A stretch of DNA of 64,000 bases from Mesorhizobium amorphae (GCF_014843845.1 NZ_JHQS01000007.1:248001-312000), one strand, 5' to 3'; counted from the first letter of the stretch, positions 18,962 through 27,884 are shown. Made by a program: numbers and translations. The notes: generated from the letters alone by a model not told the origin.

Positions 18962-19717
18962 CTAATGGGCGGTGTAAGCTCCGTCCACCAGATGGTAGCT
19001 TCCAGTGATAAAGCTAGCCTGGTCGGACAAGAGGAAGCACACAAGAGCCGCTACCTCCTCAGGTCTCCCGCGCCTGCCCATCGGCTGAAGCCCCGCAATG
19101 CGCCGGATGGCTGCTGCCTCCATTTGCTCCGATACGAGTGGCGTTTCGATCCAGCCAGGGCCCACGACATTGATTCGGATGCCCATTCTCGCATATTCCA
19201 TCGCCGCAACCTTGGTCAGTCCAACGACCCCATGTTTCGCTGCCGTGTATGCGGACGCAGTTGGCAATCCGACGGAACCGAGAACGGAAGACATGTTGAC
19301 TATTGCGCCTCCGCCCCGATCCAGCATGGCGGCGATCTCGTATTTCATGCAGTAGAAAATGCCATTTAAATTGACGTTTATCAACTTGTGCCAGTTGTCG
19401 AGCGGATAGTCTGCCGTTGCTTTTCGAACGCCGTCGATACCTGCATTGTTTACCGCCATATCCAGGCCGCCGCATTTCTGGACAGCGAACTCGACCAGCT
19501 TTTCCACGGCTGCCGCATCAGTGACATCGACCGCAAAGTCGTGAGCCCTGCCTCCTTGCGAGCGTATTTCGGCGGCTTTGCTGTGCGCAGCCTCAGCATC
19601 AAGGTCGGCAACAACAACCTCGGCTCCTTCTTGTGCGAGTTGCCGTGAAACAGCCGCTCCTATTCCGGAGCCCGCGCCGGTCACAACCGCGATCTTATCT
19701 TGGAAGTCATGCTTCAT
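18962..19717 (-). CDS. SDR family oxidoreductase
   Basis: A 251-residue SDR starting at the ATG at 19717 with AGGA six bases before it; a longer frame upstream lacks family sequence. Motifs: TGAGSGIG, NNAGIDG, the catalytic Ser in NMSSVLGSVG, YTAAKHG with Tyr and Lys, and NVVGPGWIETPL. The FabG-like form with C-terminal GSYHLVDGAYTAH is typical of NAD(P)-dependent alcohol or sugar-type dehydrogenases. It stands alone on its strand, so the substrate is not inferable. Confidence 0.86.
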   Translation of the reverse strand: MKHDFQDKIAVVTGAGSGIGAAVSRQLAQEGAEVVVADLDAEAAHSKAAEIRSQGGRAHDFAVDVTDAAAVEKLVEFAVQKCGGLDMAVNNAGIDGVRKATADYPLDNWHKLINVNLNGIFYCMKYEIAAMLDRGGGAIVNMSSVLGSVGLPTASAYTAAKHGVVGLTKVAAMEYARMGIRINVVGPGWIETPLVSEQMEAAAIRRIAGLQPMGRRGRPEEVAALVCFLLSDQASFITGSYHLVDGAYTAH

Positions 19718-20079
19718 CTCTATCCTTGTGCCCACAGCGACATAACCGAATGGAGCCAGATGGTTGTCACAAGAGGCTTCGTTCATAGCAGATTTCGGCA
19801 GCCAAGGCCCCTGTTTGTCCTGTGAACTCTCCTGGCGCCCGACGCCCTCAGCCAACCTGCGTGGCGCCCAAATGAAAGGTTACATCAAGAAGCCGGCCTG
19901 ACTGGAATTAAGGCATCACACCAGTGAAGCGGTTTGGCGAGCATGGCCGGTCGGCAACGCAACAACGCCGGGTTCCGGTTGTTCCAGGTCAGTTCGGGCA
20001 AGGCGCGAGACTTGGCCGACGGGCCTTGGAGTGTTAGAGACGACGGCGGTAGGGCTGACCATTTTCTTAGCAGGTGGAA

Positions 20080-20676
20080 ATGGACAATAACCACATTGCG
20101 CGCCGGGGGCTCGTGCTGGGTAGTCTGGCTCTGATGGTTTCCGGATGTACGTCAGCGTTACGACAGGCGGCGGAGCCGATTTCATCCGCGTTCGCACCAA
20201 GGCGTGGCCTGGATCCTCGTTACCGACGGCAGCATGTGCGGTATTACGGAAACGAGCAGGCTGGAACGATCGTCGTTGATACTTCGCAACGTTTCCTCTA
20301 CGCCGTCGAGAGGGATGGGTGGGCGACGCGCTACGGCGTCGGCGTCGGCGAACAGGGACTTTCGTTCAAGGGTACAGCCACCGTCGGCCGCAAGGCGGAC
20401 TGGCCGTCGTGGACGCCCACCGACAACATGATGAGGCGCAAGCCGCGCCTAGTGCAATACGCCGGCGGGGTCCCCGGCGGACCAAACAATCCGCTTGGTG
20501 CGCGGGCCCTTTATCTCTATCGCGGCGGACGCGATACCCACTTCCGGGTGCATGGCACAAACGAGCCGTGGACGATAGGCACAGCGGTATCGAACGGGTG
20601 CATCCGTTTGATAAATGACGACATCATTGACCTCTACGACCGTACCCCTCTGGGCACGACGGTGCTGGTTATTTGA
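20080..20676 (+). CDS. L,D-transpeptidase lipoprotein (YkuD/ErfK type)
   Basis: A 198-residue protein with a lipobox (LALMVSGC), so probably tethered in the periplasm. The YkuD domain begins at GTIVVDTSQRFLYAVE and carries the catalytic set: His in FRVHGTNEP and Cys in SNGCIRLIN. It makes 3-3 cross-links in peptidoglycan or attaches proteins to it. The ATG at 20080 is favoured over GTG two codons upstream because AGG lies five bases before it. Confidence 0.9.
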   Translation: MDNNHIARRGLVLGSLALMVSGCTSALRQAAEPISSAFAPRRGLDPRYRRQHVRYYGNEQAGTIVVDTSQRFLYAVERDGWATRYGVGVGEQGLSFKGTATVGRKADWPSWTPTDNMMRRKPRLVQYAGGVPGGPNNPLGARALYLYRGGRDTHFRVHGTNEPWTIGTAVSNGCIRLINDDIIDLYDRTPLGTTVLVI

Positions 20677-20881
20677 TGGTCTGAGATGCGCCGCACGCCT
20701 GATCTCCGTTGGATGGTGAACTCTGCCAGCACGTCACCGTAAACGTGCCGCGGGGAACCGGGTGCCAATTGTGTCATTTCAGCACTAGGCCTTGGCGTAG
20801 TTTGCAGCTAATTTAGCGGGGCTGCATTATTATTTGTGGCGCTTTCATAGGCTATTCCGCCCCTGGGGAAAGGATTGCTTG

Positions 20882-21022
20882 ATGAGCAGGATCTTGATTG
20901 CAATGGTTGCCATGCTCGCCGTTGCCAGCCTGAGCGGCTGCGCGAACGATTGGATCGGCAAAGGAAAGGGGAAGGCTCCTCCGCCGGAACCCGCTCCGGT
21001 AGAGCAGCCCGTGATTAAATAA
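20882..21022 (+). CDS. Very small lipoprotein
   Basis: A 46-residue product: MSRILIAMVAMLAVASLSGC is a clean lipoprotein signal with lipobox LSGC, leaving a mature peptide of 27 residues rich in Lys then Pro. GGAAAGG precedes the ATG. I do not recognise a named family; the shape recalls entericidin-like or small outer-membrane lipoproteins. Confidence 0.65.
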   Translation: MSRILIAMVAMLAVASLSGCANDWIGKGKGKAPPPEPAPVEQPVIK

Positions 21023-21043
21023 GGACCGGCTTTCGGTGAGTAT

Positions 21044-21067
21044 GGGAAGGGCCGCCAGGCCCTTCCC
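21044..21067 (+). terminator. Perfect hairpin after the small lipoprotein gene
   Basis: GGGAAGGGCC pairs with its exact complement around a four-base loop, 21 bases after the stop. No T run follows, so termination would need Rho or be partial. Confidence 0.6.
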
Positions 21068-21142
21068 CGTCGATACGCAGGGCCAAGGCCGATAGCCTAC
21101 GGCGCGATTGGCGGGCATAGGCTGTTCCTAGGCCTGCGCTTC

Positions 21143-21736
21143 GTGAAGTTCGAGAACGCGGCGATGACGCTTGTAAATGGCCGTCTCTTGCTTGTGGCCC
21201 TGCTGCCGCTCGCGGCAGCGGCATGTCAGACGAAAGACCTGCCGGCCCAGCCGAATTTCGTTTCTTTTGCCGATGGCAGAACTGCCTCTCAAGATAAGGA
21301 CGAGCGGTTCTTCATCGAGTTCCGCTCCCGCTACGCCCTCAGCTACGGCCACACTTACGCAGTTTTTGGGCGCTTGAACCAAGACGGGAGAATGGTCGAT
21401 CCCCAAGTCGCGGGCCTTCACCCGGCTTCGAATAGTGCAGTTCCCTACGTTCTGGGCCATTTCGTGCCGGTGCCAGCCGAAACCGGGTGGAGTGACGGTG
21501 ATCTGGAAGAACAATACAGATCCGCAAGCTGGCGAGTCATGCTGACTCGGGACGAGTACAACAAAGTCGTTGCCTACATCCGGAAGCTGCAGGCGAAGTC
21601 CCATGTCTGGCAGGCAACTGTCTTGAACTGCAACAGCTTCGTGGCGGACATCGCGCGCTCCATGGGGTATAAGACCCCCGCTATTCAGCTCCGGCCGCAA
21701 CAATTCATAACTAAGCTTCGGGAAATGAATACATAA
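21143..21736 (+). CDS. Lipoprotein with a possible permuted papain-like fold
   Basis: A 197-residue protein from a GTG start (ATG seven codons in is possible). The lipobox AAAAC follows a hydrophobic stretch. The mature part has a His in LSYGHTYAVFGR and, 110 residues later, NCNSFVADIARSMG. A His-then-Asn-Cys order is the pattern of permuted NlpC/P60-like cysteine hydrolases, so a peptidoglycan or amide hydrolase is conceivable. This is inference from spacing only; I cannot name the family. Confidence 0.6.
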   Translation: MKFENAAMTLVNGRLLLVALLPLAAAACQTKDLPAQPNFVSFADGRTASQDKDERFFIEFRSRYALSYGHTYAVFGRLNQDGRMVDPQVAGLHPASNSAVPYVLGHFVPVPAETGWSDGDLEEQYRSASWRVMLTRDEYNKVVAYIRKLQAKSHVWQATVLNCNSFVADIARSMGYKTPAIQLRPQQFITKLREMNT

Positions 21737-21826
21737 CCAAGTTTCGAGGAATGGATGGGGCCGAATGCGATCGGTACTGCCCCCCGGCTGTCGCATTAGC
21801 GGATCGCTGCGCCTGAAGGTCGGCTG

Positions 21827-22489
21827 GTGACGAAATCGAGGGGATGGGTGAAGTGGTACAGTCCCAGATCGCAGAAAGGGCGACGGTGGCCTGAAGTGAG
21901 CCTTGCAGTTGCCTCAGTTGGCGAGATCATATGGGTGATCGGCGTCATTGCTTGGTACGTGATCCGGTATCCCTTCGAGCGCCGGGCGAGGCGTGTGCGA
22001 ATTGTAGCTGGCGGCCGCTCACGTTCCGACACCGTCGGGCTTGCATCGGCTCTTTTTGGCCTAGCGATCCTGCCTGCCTTCTATGTAGCCACCGGCATCC
22101 CTGGAGCGGCTGACCATCCGGCCAGCGCGTGGGCGGTGGCTCTCGGCACCATCATCTTCTGCTGCGCGTTGTGGATTTTTCGCATATCCCACAAGGAACT
22201 TGGCCGTAACTGGTCGATTACGCTGGAGATTCGCGAACGGCATGAACTGGTCTGCGCCGGGCCATACGCCCTAGTCCGTCACCCGATGTACACCTCGTTC
22301 CTGCTCATGGGGCTCGGCCAGATCTTTCTGCTGTCGAACTGGGTTGCGGGCATTTCGGGTTTGATTGGTTTCGCAGTCCTTTTTCTGCTGAGAGTGGATA
22401 AGGAAGAGCGTATGATGCTGGAGAATTTCGGCTCGCAATACCGTGCCTATATGGAAAAAACCAAGCGAATAGTCCCTTATCTTTATTAG
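21827..22489 (+). CDS. Isoprenylcysteine methyltransferase-like membrane protein
   Basis: A 220-residue protein with about five hydrophobic segments and the ICMT/PEMT C-terminal signature: HELVCAGPYALVRHPMYTS, then LLRVDKEERMMLENFG and the YRAYMEKTKRIVP end. This motif binds S-adenosylmethionine at the membrane face. In bacteria such proteins methylate lipids, quinone precursors or small isoprenoids; the true substrate is unknown. GTG at 21827 is the start. It is followed after nine bases by the E2-like acyltransferase gene. Confidence 0.82.
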   Translation: MTKSRGWVKWYSPRSQKGRRWPEVSLAVASVGEIIWVIGVIAWYVIRYPFERRARRVRIVAGGRSRSDTVGLASALFGLAILPAFYVATGIPGAADHPASAWAVALGTIIFCCALWIFRISHKELGRNWSITLEIRERHELVCAGPYALVRHPMYTSFLLMGLGQIFLLSNWVAGISGLIGFAVLFLLRVDKEERMMLENFGSQYRAYMEKTKRIVPYLY

Positions 22490-22498
22490 AGGTCGTTG

Positions 22499-23278
22499 AT
22501 GCGAGGCCGAGCCCTCAAGCTTTCGGCGCCCCGGCGCCTTGTTGGCGATCTGATGAGGTTTTCGATCGGCGTGCCACGGGTCGCAGTGCAGCGTCAGATG
22601 AACCTCGGCCCACTCGTAGCGGCTAGAATGGCGCAACAGACCAGGCCCTCTTGGACAGCGATCTTCCTGAAGGGATACGCGCTTCTCGCCCGAGAGCTGC
22701 CGGAGCTACGGCGCGCCTATGTCAAGTTGCCCTGGCCGCAGCTTTACGAGTATCCGGTAAGCGTAGCCTCGATTGCCCACGAGCGCGAGTATGACGGTGA
22801 GCCGGCCGTTCTGTTAAGCTGCATCAAGTGCCCGGAGCGCTATTCCATCACGGAACTTGAGGCATCGATCCACGCGGCGCGGTCACGGCCGATTCTTGAG
22901 GTCACGGAGTTCCGGCGTGCCTTGCGGTTGGCACGTGCGCCCGCGCCACTCAGGTGGCTGCTTATGTGGCTAGGCCTGAATATCGCCCGGCAAAGGGCAA
23001 ATTACTTCGGTACCTTCCAACTGTCTGTCTATTCGGGTCTCGGCGCGGAATCACTCAACCCGCTCACACCATTGACCACGCTTCTTAACTACGGTCCGAT
23101 CGGCGAAGACGGATCGGTGAATGTCCGCATCCACTACGATCACCGGGTGATGGATGGAGCGAACGTCGCACGAGCACTAGAGAGATTCGAAAAGATTCTG
23201 AACGGCGCTGTCGCCAATGAAGTGGTGCTGCTCGGTCAAAGTGTTGCCGCTCCTGCAAGGCAGAGGAACGCGACATGA
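22499..23278 (+). CDS. Stand-alone E2-like acyltransferase domain protein
   Basis: A 260-residue protein whose C-terminal third has the chloramphenicol acetyltransferase/E2 signature IHYDHRVMDGANVARALERF, with the catalytic His and Asp. There is no lipoyl or E1-binding domain, so it is not part of a 2-oxoacid dehydrogenase. The N-terminal half (PSWTAIFLKGYALLARELPE) matches the E2 core helix. It likely transfers an acyl group between CoA and an unknown acceptor. Its stop overlaps the next start by four bases (ATGA), so the pair is translationally coupled. Confidence 0.78.
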   Translation: MRGRALKLSAPRRLVGDLMRFSIGVPRVAVQRQMNLGPLVAARMAQQTRPSWTAIFLKGYALLARELPELRRAYVKLPWPQLYEYPVSVASIAHEREYDGEPAVLLSCIKCPERYSITELEASIHAARSRPILEVTEFRRALRLARAPAPLRWLLMWLGLNIARQRANYFGTFQLSVYSGLGAESLNPLTPLTTLLNYGPIGEDGSVNVRIHYDHRVMDGANVARALERFEKILNGAVANEVVLLGQSVAAPARQRNAT

Positions 23279-24165
23279 TTTCGCACTGTGAATTCCGGCC
23301 CGCGGTCGTCGTGATTGGCGGGTCGGCTGGAATTGGACGGGCAATTGCGAGCGTCGCTGCACGTGAGCGCGGTGCGGTTGTGCTCGTTGCCCGCTCGCCC
23401 GAGGGTTTGGCGGCCGCGGCGGCTGAGGTTCGGGAGGGGGGTGGCGAGGCATTCACGCTCGAGTTGGATCTCGTGGCAGGCGATGCGCCAACGCGCCTAG
23501 AGGACTTTCTGTCCGCACACGGCCTGGTCTGTGATGTCCTGGTCAACAGCGCAGGCTATGGCCTACGGGGCGCGGCGACGGCGCTCCCTATTGATGGCCA
23601 GCTCGGCATCATCGATCTAAACATACATTCCCTCAGCGAATTGACCCTCCATTTTCTGCCGGGAATGGTGGCGCGCGGGCGGGGCGGGGTGCTCAATCTC
23701 AGTTCCGTGGCCGGGTTCGTTCCTGGGCCTTATATGGCTTTGTACTTCGCCAGCAAAGGTTTCGTGCGCTTCTTCTCAGAAGCGCTTCATCAGGAATTGC
23801 GCCGAACCGGTGTGACTGTCACATGCGTGGCACCAGGGCCGGTGTCGACGGAGTTTCTCGAAAGGTCCCGCGCCTATCAGACGCCGCTCTTCAGTATCTT
23901 GCCCAAGCTGGATCCGGAGGATGTGGCCGAACGCGCGTGGCGAGGGTTCAAATCCGGTCGTCGCCTCGTCGTACCGGGAATCTCGGCCAAGTTGGCTGCC
24001 CTTGCGGCGGCGCTCCTGCCTTCTGCAGCGATGCTGCCCCTGATCGGCCGGCTGCAACGCGGCGGCAATGATCCATGTCCTTGCGGTTCAGGTGTGAAGT
24101 TCAAGAAATGCTGCGGTACCCGCCAGTTCCAGCTACGCCGGGGCCCTCGGGGAATTATCCCCTGA
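23275..24165 (+). CDS. SDR oxidoreductase with C-terminal SEC-C zinc motif
   Basis: A 296-residue protein. Residues 1-250 are an SDR: GGSAGIG in the cofactor loop, NSAGYG, catalytic Ser in LNLSSVAGFVPG and YFASK with Tyr and Lys. After a hydrophobic helix (LAALAAALLPSAAMLPLIG) comes a SEC-C motif, DPCPCGSGVKFKKCCG, with all four metal-binding residues, and a basic tail. SEC-C motifs occur at the end of SecA and as add-ons to varied proteins; I know of no standard SDR carrying one. The C-terminal extension is in the same frame and uninterrupted. Confidence 0.85.
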   Translation: MISHCEFRPAVVVIGGSAGIGRAIASVAARERGAVVLVARSPEGLAAAAAEVREGGGEAFTLELDLVAGDAPTRLEDFLSAHGLVCDVLVNSAGYGLRGAATALPIDGQLGIIDLNIHSLSELTLHFLPGMVARGRGGVLNLSSVAGFVPGPYMALYFASKGFVRFFSEALHQELRRTGVTVTCVAPGPVSTEFLERSRAYQTPLFSILPKLDPEDVAERAWRGFKSGRRLVVPGISAKLAALAAALLPSAAMLPLIGRLQRGGNDPCPCGSGVKFKKCCGTRQFQLRRGPRGIIP

Positions 24166-24417
24166 TCGGACCAGCACGCCACTGCTCGCCATTCCAGAAG
24201 TCGCTGAAGGTCTTGGTTGCTGCTCAACGACCAAACGCTTCAGCAGCGAGGTGAACCACTTCGAAAAGGGAACCGGCCACAGGAGCCGATGAGGCCGTGC
24301 GACCCAAGCCGACGCTACGGTGCTTGAGTCTATCTCGGTTCGGATTTCGCTCGCGCCTCGTAACTGCTATCCTGAAGACGTGAACGGCAATCCGCGAGGT
24401 GCTCTGCACTTAAGATT

Positions 24418-26360
24418 ATGACGGGCTATCCCTCAAGGACGTTGTTGTGTGGGGCCTGGCTGGTTGGAGCCTTCCTCTTATTTTCCGTGCTTGGGGCGAA
24501 CGCAGCAGAGCCAAAGCGTGTACTTTTGCTGCATTCGTTCGGTCGTGATTTTGCGCCTTTCAGCGAGATGACCAAGAGTTTTCAGGCGGCGCTCGTGAAG
24601 CGATCGCCGGAGCCCCTTGATTTTTATGAGGCGTCGATTTTTACAGCACGGTTTCAGGAGCCCGAGAACGAAGGTTCGCTGGTCAAATATCTGCAGGATC
24701 TCTTTGCCGGGCGCAGGCTTGACTTGATTGTAGCTCAAGGTGGGCCGGCTGCGGCCTTCGTTGAGAAATATCGGCAACAGCTGTTTTTTGACACACCCAT
24801 GGTGATAGCAGGGGTCGATGCGCGGCTCACGGCCGATGCCGCCAATACACCCAATGCCACCTACATCGGGGTCAAGCTCGATCTTCCAGCCTTCGTGGAG
24901 AATATTCTGCGCGTGCGGCCCGAGACAACAGACATTGCAGTCATCATCGGAAATTCTCCAAACGAGCAATACTGGGCTCGTGAATTGCATCGTGAGTTTC
25001 AACCGTTCGCGGATCGCGTGGAATTCGAATGGCTTGACGAGTTGTCGCTCGACGAAATGTTACGCAGGGTCGCCCGCCTGCCGCCGCAGTCAGCCGTTCT
25101 CTATTTCATGCTGGCGGTGGATGGAGCAGGTGCCGTGCACCCGCTGGATGCAGCCTTCACACGGATACGCGAAGTCGCCACCGTGCCTGTGTTCGGCTAT
25201 GGCGACTACCATCTGGGGCAGGGCTCGGTTGGCGGGCCTGCGGATCAAACTCAAGCCATAGGCCAGCAAACCGCTGACGTTGCCCTGCGTATTCTTGCGG
25301 GCGAGCGGGCAGCCGATATCAAGACTCCGCTATTTGGACTCGGGATTCCAGCCTACGACTGGCGGGAATTGCAGAGTTGGGGGATTGGCGAAGCCATCCT
25401 GCCACCAAACAGCGAAGTTCGTTTTCGGCCGCCGAACGTATGGGATACCTATCGCTGGTACATTGTCGGAACGATCTCGCTGATCGTGTTTCAGACACTT
25501 CTCATTGCGAGCTTTCTCGTGCAACGAGCCAGGCGGCGCACGGCCGAGATCGGCATTCGCGCAAAGGAAAGCGAGCTGCGCGTCAGCTACGACCAGGTTC
25601 GCCAATTGGCTGGCCGGCTCATCTACGCGCAGGAGGAGGAGCGGACGCGAATTGCGCGGGAACTCCATGACGATGTCGGGCAGCGCGTCGCGTCGCTGTC
25701 AATCGGATTGAGCAGCCTCAAGCGGCGCGTCTCAATCCTGATGATACCGCACGAAGCGAGTTGTCGGGACTTCAGCAAGAGGTCGTGGGGTTGGCGAAGG
25801 ACCTGCGGGATTTGTCGCACGAACTGCATCCAGGAGCGCTTGAGCATGTCGGATTTCTGGAGGCTTTGCGGGGCGACGGGAGAGAGGCATTGAGACCGCG
25901 GGTGATCCTTGCGGACGACCATGTGATGGTTGCTGAGGCAATACCTCGACTGGACGACTCCACCTCGAAACTACCCTCGAGCATTCTGACGCGCTCACGC
26001 ATGACGGAATGACGACGGTGGCGACGGTAGGTAGATGTCGAGGTCGCCGATGGATGGTCCGAAGTCGCGGACGACATCGAACTTTGCCTTTACAGGGTCG
26101 CACAGGAAGCGCTTCGCAACATAACGAAACATGCCCATGCCAGGACTGCCCGCATATGGCTTGAGCCGCCGCGCGCGCTCGACGAGTTGCTGCCCATCGG
26201 CGGCCCGTCCAACCAGATCGGCGACCTCATCGATCAACCGGCCAAGTGACGCGTCGGAATGGTCATGTCGTGATGCGGATTACCGACGACGGACGTGGAT
26301 TCCAGGAGAACGGCTCGAACGGACAGCATGGGATCGGGCTGCTGAGCAAAACCAAAGAGC
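24418..26360 (+). pseudogene. Scrambled sensor histidine kinase gene
   Basis: The first 440 codons are intact: signal peptide, a periplasmic ABC-substrate-binding-like sensor domain (RVLLLHSFGRDFAPF onward), a membrane helix (WYIVGTISLIVFQTLLIASF) and the HisKA_3 box ARELHDDVGQRVASLS. Near 25740 the frame shifts; LRDLSHELHPGALEHVGFLEAL continues in another frame. ATPase pieces then appear out of order: YRVAQEALRNITKHAHARTA (plus strand, 26090-26150), MRITDDGRGF with HGIGLL (plus, 26270-26345), while MRERVRMLEGSFEVESS, the normal C-terminus, is on the minus strand at 25945-26012. No working kinase can be made. Confidence 0.82.
25890..26237. pseudogene. Response regulator remnants in two orientations
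   Basis: The start of a NarL-type receiver, RPRVILADDHVMVAEAIPRL, is on the plus strand at 25893-25957. Its natural continuation, LIDEVADLVGRAADGQQLVE followed by RARRLKP, is on the minus strand from 26237 down to 26163. Joined, they give a normal receiver N-terminus. Kinase fragments lie between and around them. The regulator is presumably the lost partner of the adjoining kinase. Confidence 0.72.
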
Positions 26361-26447
26361 TAGCCCCTCTGCCTCTCAAATCGGATGAGCCGGAGTTGAA
26401 TCTCTCGTTTCGGAGAGAACCTGACGACCGATCCGAAATTGACGGTC

Positions 26448-26762
26448 ATGACCACTCGCGGAAGAGAGTTCTTGGAACGGTGGCTTGCCGACAACGTGCC
26501 CGACCTCGTCGGCGCCGACGTGATTTCAGCGGGCACGGCGACCGATAAACTGTTTGCTGACGCTGGGCAGAAATCGTGGAAGAGACGGGCACGGGTAGCG
26601 TCTGAGACGATCCTCGACGCCGTTGTTCATCACCATGGCCCACGGTTGGCAGCGAATTCTCGGTTTGTCACTATGTGCAAGGTCACGCCGAGCACAGCTC
26701 CTGTGTCCCATTCCGGGAAGCAAATCCTGGCATCCATCTTGCACCGCCAGCTTGCCGGTTGA
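26448..26762 (+). CDS. DUF768 family small protein, possibly damaged
   Basis: The first 40 residues (MTTRGREFLERWLADNVPDL, then GADVISAGTATDKLFADA) and the later SETILDAVVHH fit DUF768, a family I know mainly from Mesorhizobium. Between them the frame reads GQKSWKRRARVA, whereas the +1 frame reads AEIVEETGTGSV, the expected sequence. This suggests two compensating frameshifts about 45 bases apart. The tail after ASILHRQLAG may also be altered. The function of the family is unknown. Confidence 0.55.
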   Translation: MTTRGREFLERWLADNVPDLVGADVISAGTATDKLFADAGQKSWKRRARVASETILDAVVHHHGPRLAANSRFVTMCKVTPSTAPVSHSGKQILASILHRQLAG

Positions 26763-26920
26763 TCCCGGTCCTGATCGCATACTCTGATCAGGTTAGGCTC
26801 GCCGGGCTCGAGGTGGTTGGGGTCTTCGCCCGGCGAGTTTCCATCGCAATACGCCTTGCTCGCATCATCGATGCAGGAATATAATCCTCTAGTTGCGGCG
26901 ACCCTTCAACGGAGATCGCC

Positions 26921-27133
26921 ATGCCCCAAAAGACCCTCGCCGACACCCTGGCCGCCCGCGAAACCCTCTACGTCAATTGCGGGCATCCGATGTGCTGCAA
27001 ATCGACCAAGCTCGATATCGCAGCACTGATCGAAAGGCTCGGCCCCGATCACGGCTCAATGCATGACGACCTGGTCGATCTCTTCGGCTGCTCGAAATGG
27101 CTTACCACGCCGTCTTCGATGACCCGAACATAA
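26921..27133 (+). pseudogene. Cys-rich small protein, 5' half before an inversion
   Basis: The frame starts at an ATG with GGAG before it and reads LYVNCGHPMCCKSTKLDIAA, then a DHGSMHDDLVDLFGCSK segment, and then leaves the family at about 27099. The missing half (CKAEGRDRSPVFFTCVPDYE) is on the opposite strand at 27273-27392. Rejoining them restores one frame of about 95 codons with five or more Cys, suggestive of a small zinc protein. Function unknown. Confidence 0.65.
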
Positions 27134-27189
27134 AGCTTGTTTCCAAGTTCCTCGATCTCGACCGAAGTCTTCCACGGTTGCTTGTTCAT
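27049..27189 (-). pseudogene. Small gene truncated by the same inversion
   Basis: From an ATG at 27189 with AGAGGGGG upstream, the frame gives MNKQPWKTSVEIEELGNKLY, then VRVIEDGVVS, a convincing small-protein start, then changes to antisense of the neighbouring gene. Undoing the inversion would continue it in frame as HSFREQARMG on the plus strand. I do not recognise the family. Confidence 0.5.
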
Positions 27190-27272
27190 CAAATTACCCC
27201 CTCTGGTTGCTGAACGTCAAAATGTTCCAACCCGCCCGCTGCCGCAAGGTGGCGGGTCTTTACACTTTTGAT

Positions 27273-27392
27273 CTAGTTCGGCCTTCTCTCGAAAGTCGGT
27301 TTCCAGTCGTGGTTGCGCGCCCGCTGCTGGCCTTCGTAGTCAGGAACGCATGTGAAGAACACCGGGCTGCGGTCGCGGCCTTCTGCCTTGCA
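27273..27392 (-). pseudogene. 3' half of the inverted Cys-rich gene
   Basis: Minus-strand frame with CKAEGRDRSPVFFTCVPDYE and a stop after TFERRPN. It has no start of its own and fits exactly after the CSK codon at 27097 of the plus-strand half. The segment from about 27096 to 27394 is therefore inverted relative to the presumed ancestor. Confidence 0.65.
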
Positions 27393-27452
27393 TTCATTTA
27401 GGGAACAAGCACGAATGGGTGACGTTGCAACCATCTGGGAGAGGAAATTCAG

Positions 27453-27626
27453 ATGGCGGAGGAACCAATCCAGCCGCCCCCGCGAACGGATGAAGAACAG
27501 CTTATCCGACGCTTGGTGCAAGCGGCCAATATCACCGAAGATCAAGCTCGCGAGCTAATCACTGTGTTGGGCTACGACTGGGCGTCGCTCATCCGGGAAG
27601 CTCGCATTTTGAGCCGCAAAGCCTGA
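27453..27626 (+). CDS. 57-residue conserved-looking small protein
   Basis: The ATG follows GAGGAAA. The product begins MAEEPIQPPPRTDEEQLIRR and continues with a helical, UBA-like segment (ITEDQARELITVLGYDWASL) before IREARILSRKA. The good ribosome site and codon pattern support a real gene. I recall similar short proteins from Mesorhizobium but cannot name a family or function. Confidence 0.6.
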   Translation: MAEEPIQPPPRTDEEQLIRRLVQAANITEDQARELITVLGYDWASLIREARILSRKA

Positions 27627-27884
27627 CGACGATGGGCGCACATGGCGCGCTACAGGCCCCACCGACAGCCCGGCTAGACAATCTTCGAGAAGCTCCAGGC
27701 GAAACTTGTGCCAACGCAACTGTTGGCCAAGCTGGGCCATCTTGAACATTCCGACAGCACAAGACGCTTTTTCGGTTAGTTCGCATTGCAGCGAAGCGAT
27801 CTGCTTCCGCAATTTCACGGCTTCGGCGAGCCGCTGATCTCTGACCCAACCCCGACCATGCATGGTCCTTACCCACATGAGCAA
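27555..27884 (-). CDS. Weak small reading frame, helical
   Basis: The central part (RLAEAVKLRKQIASLQCELT, then MAQLGQQLRWHKFRLELLED) looks like a short coiled coil and could be a real protein of about 75 residues; the 3' end overlaps the 57-residue gene on the other strand. No ribosome site or family supports it firmly. Confidence 0.3.
   Translation of the reverse strand: MLMWVRTMHGRGWVRDQRLAEAVKLRKQIASLQCELTEKASCAVGMFKMAQLGQQLRWHKFRLELLEDCLAGLSVGPVARHVRPSSSGFAAQNASFPDERRPVVAQHSD

Noticed and set aside
24166..24417. Possible gene between the SDR-SEC-C gene and the kinase gene
   Set aside because: Only short frames without ribosome sites; no recognisable sequence.
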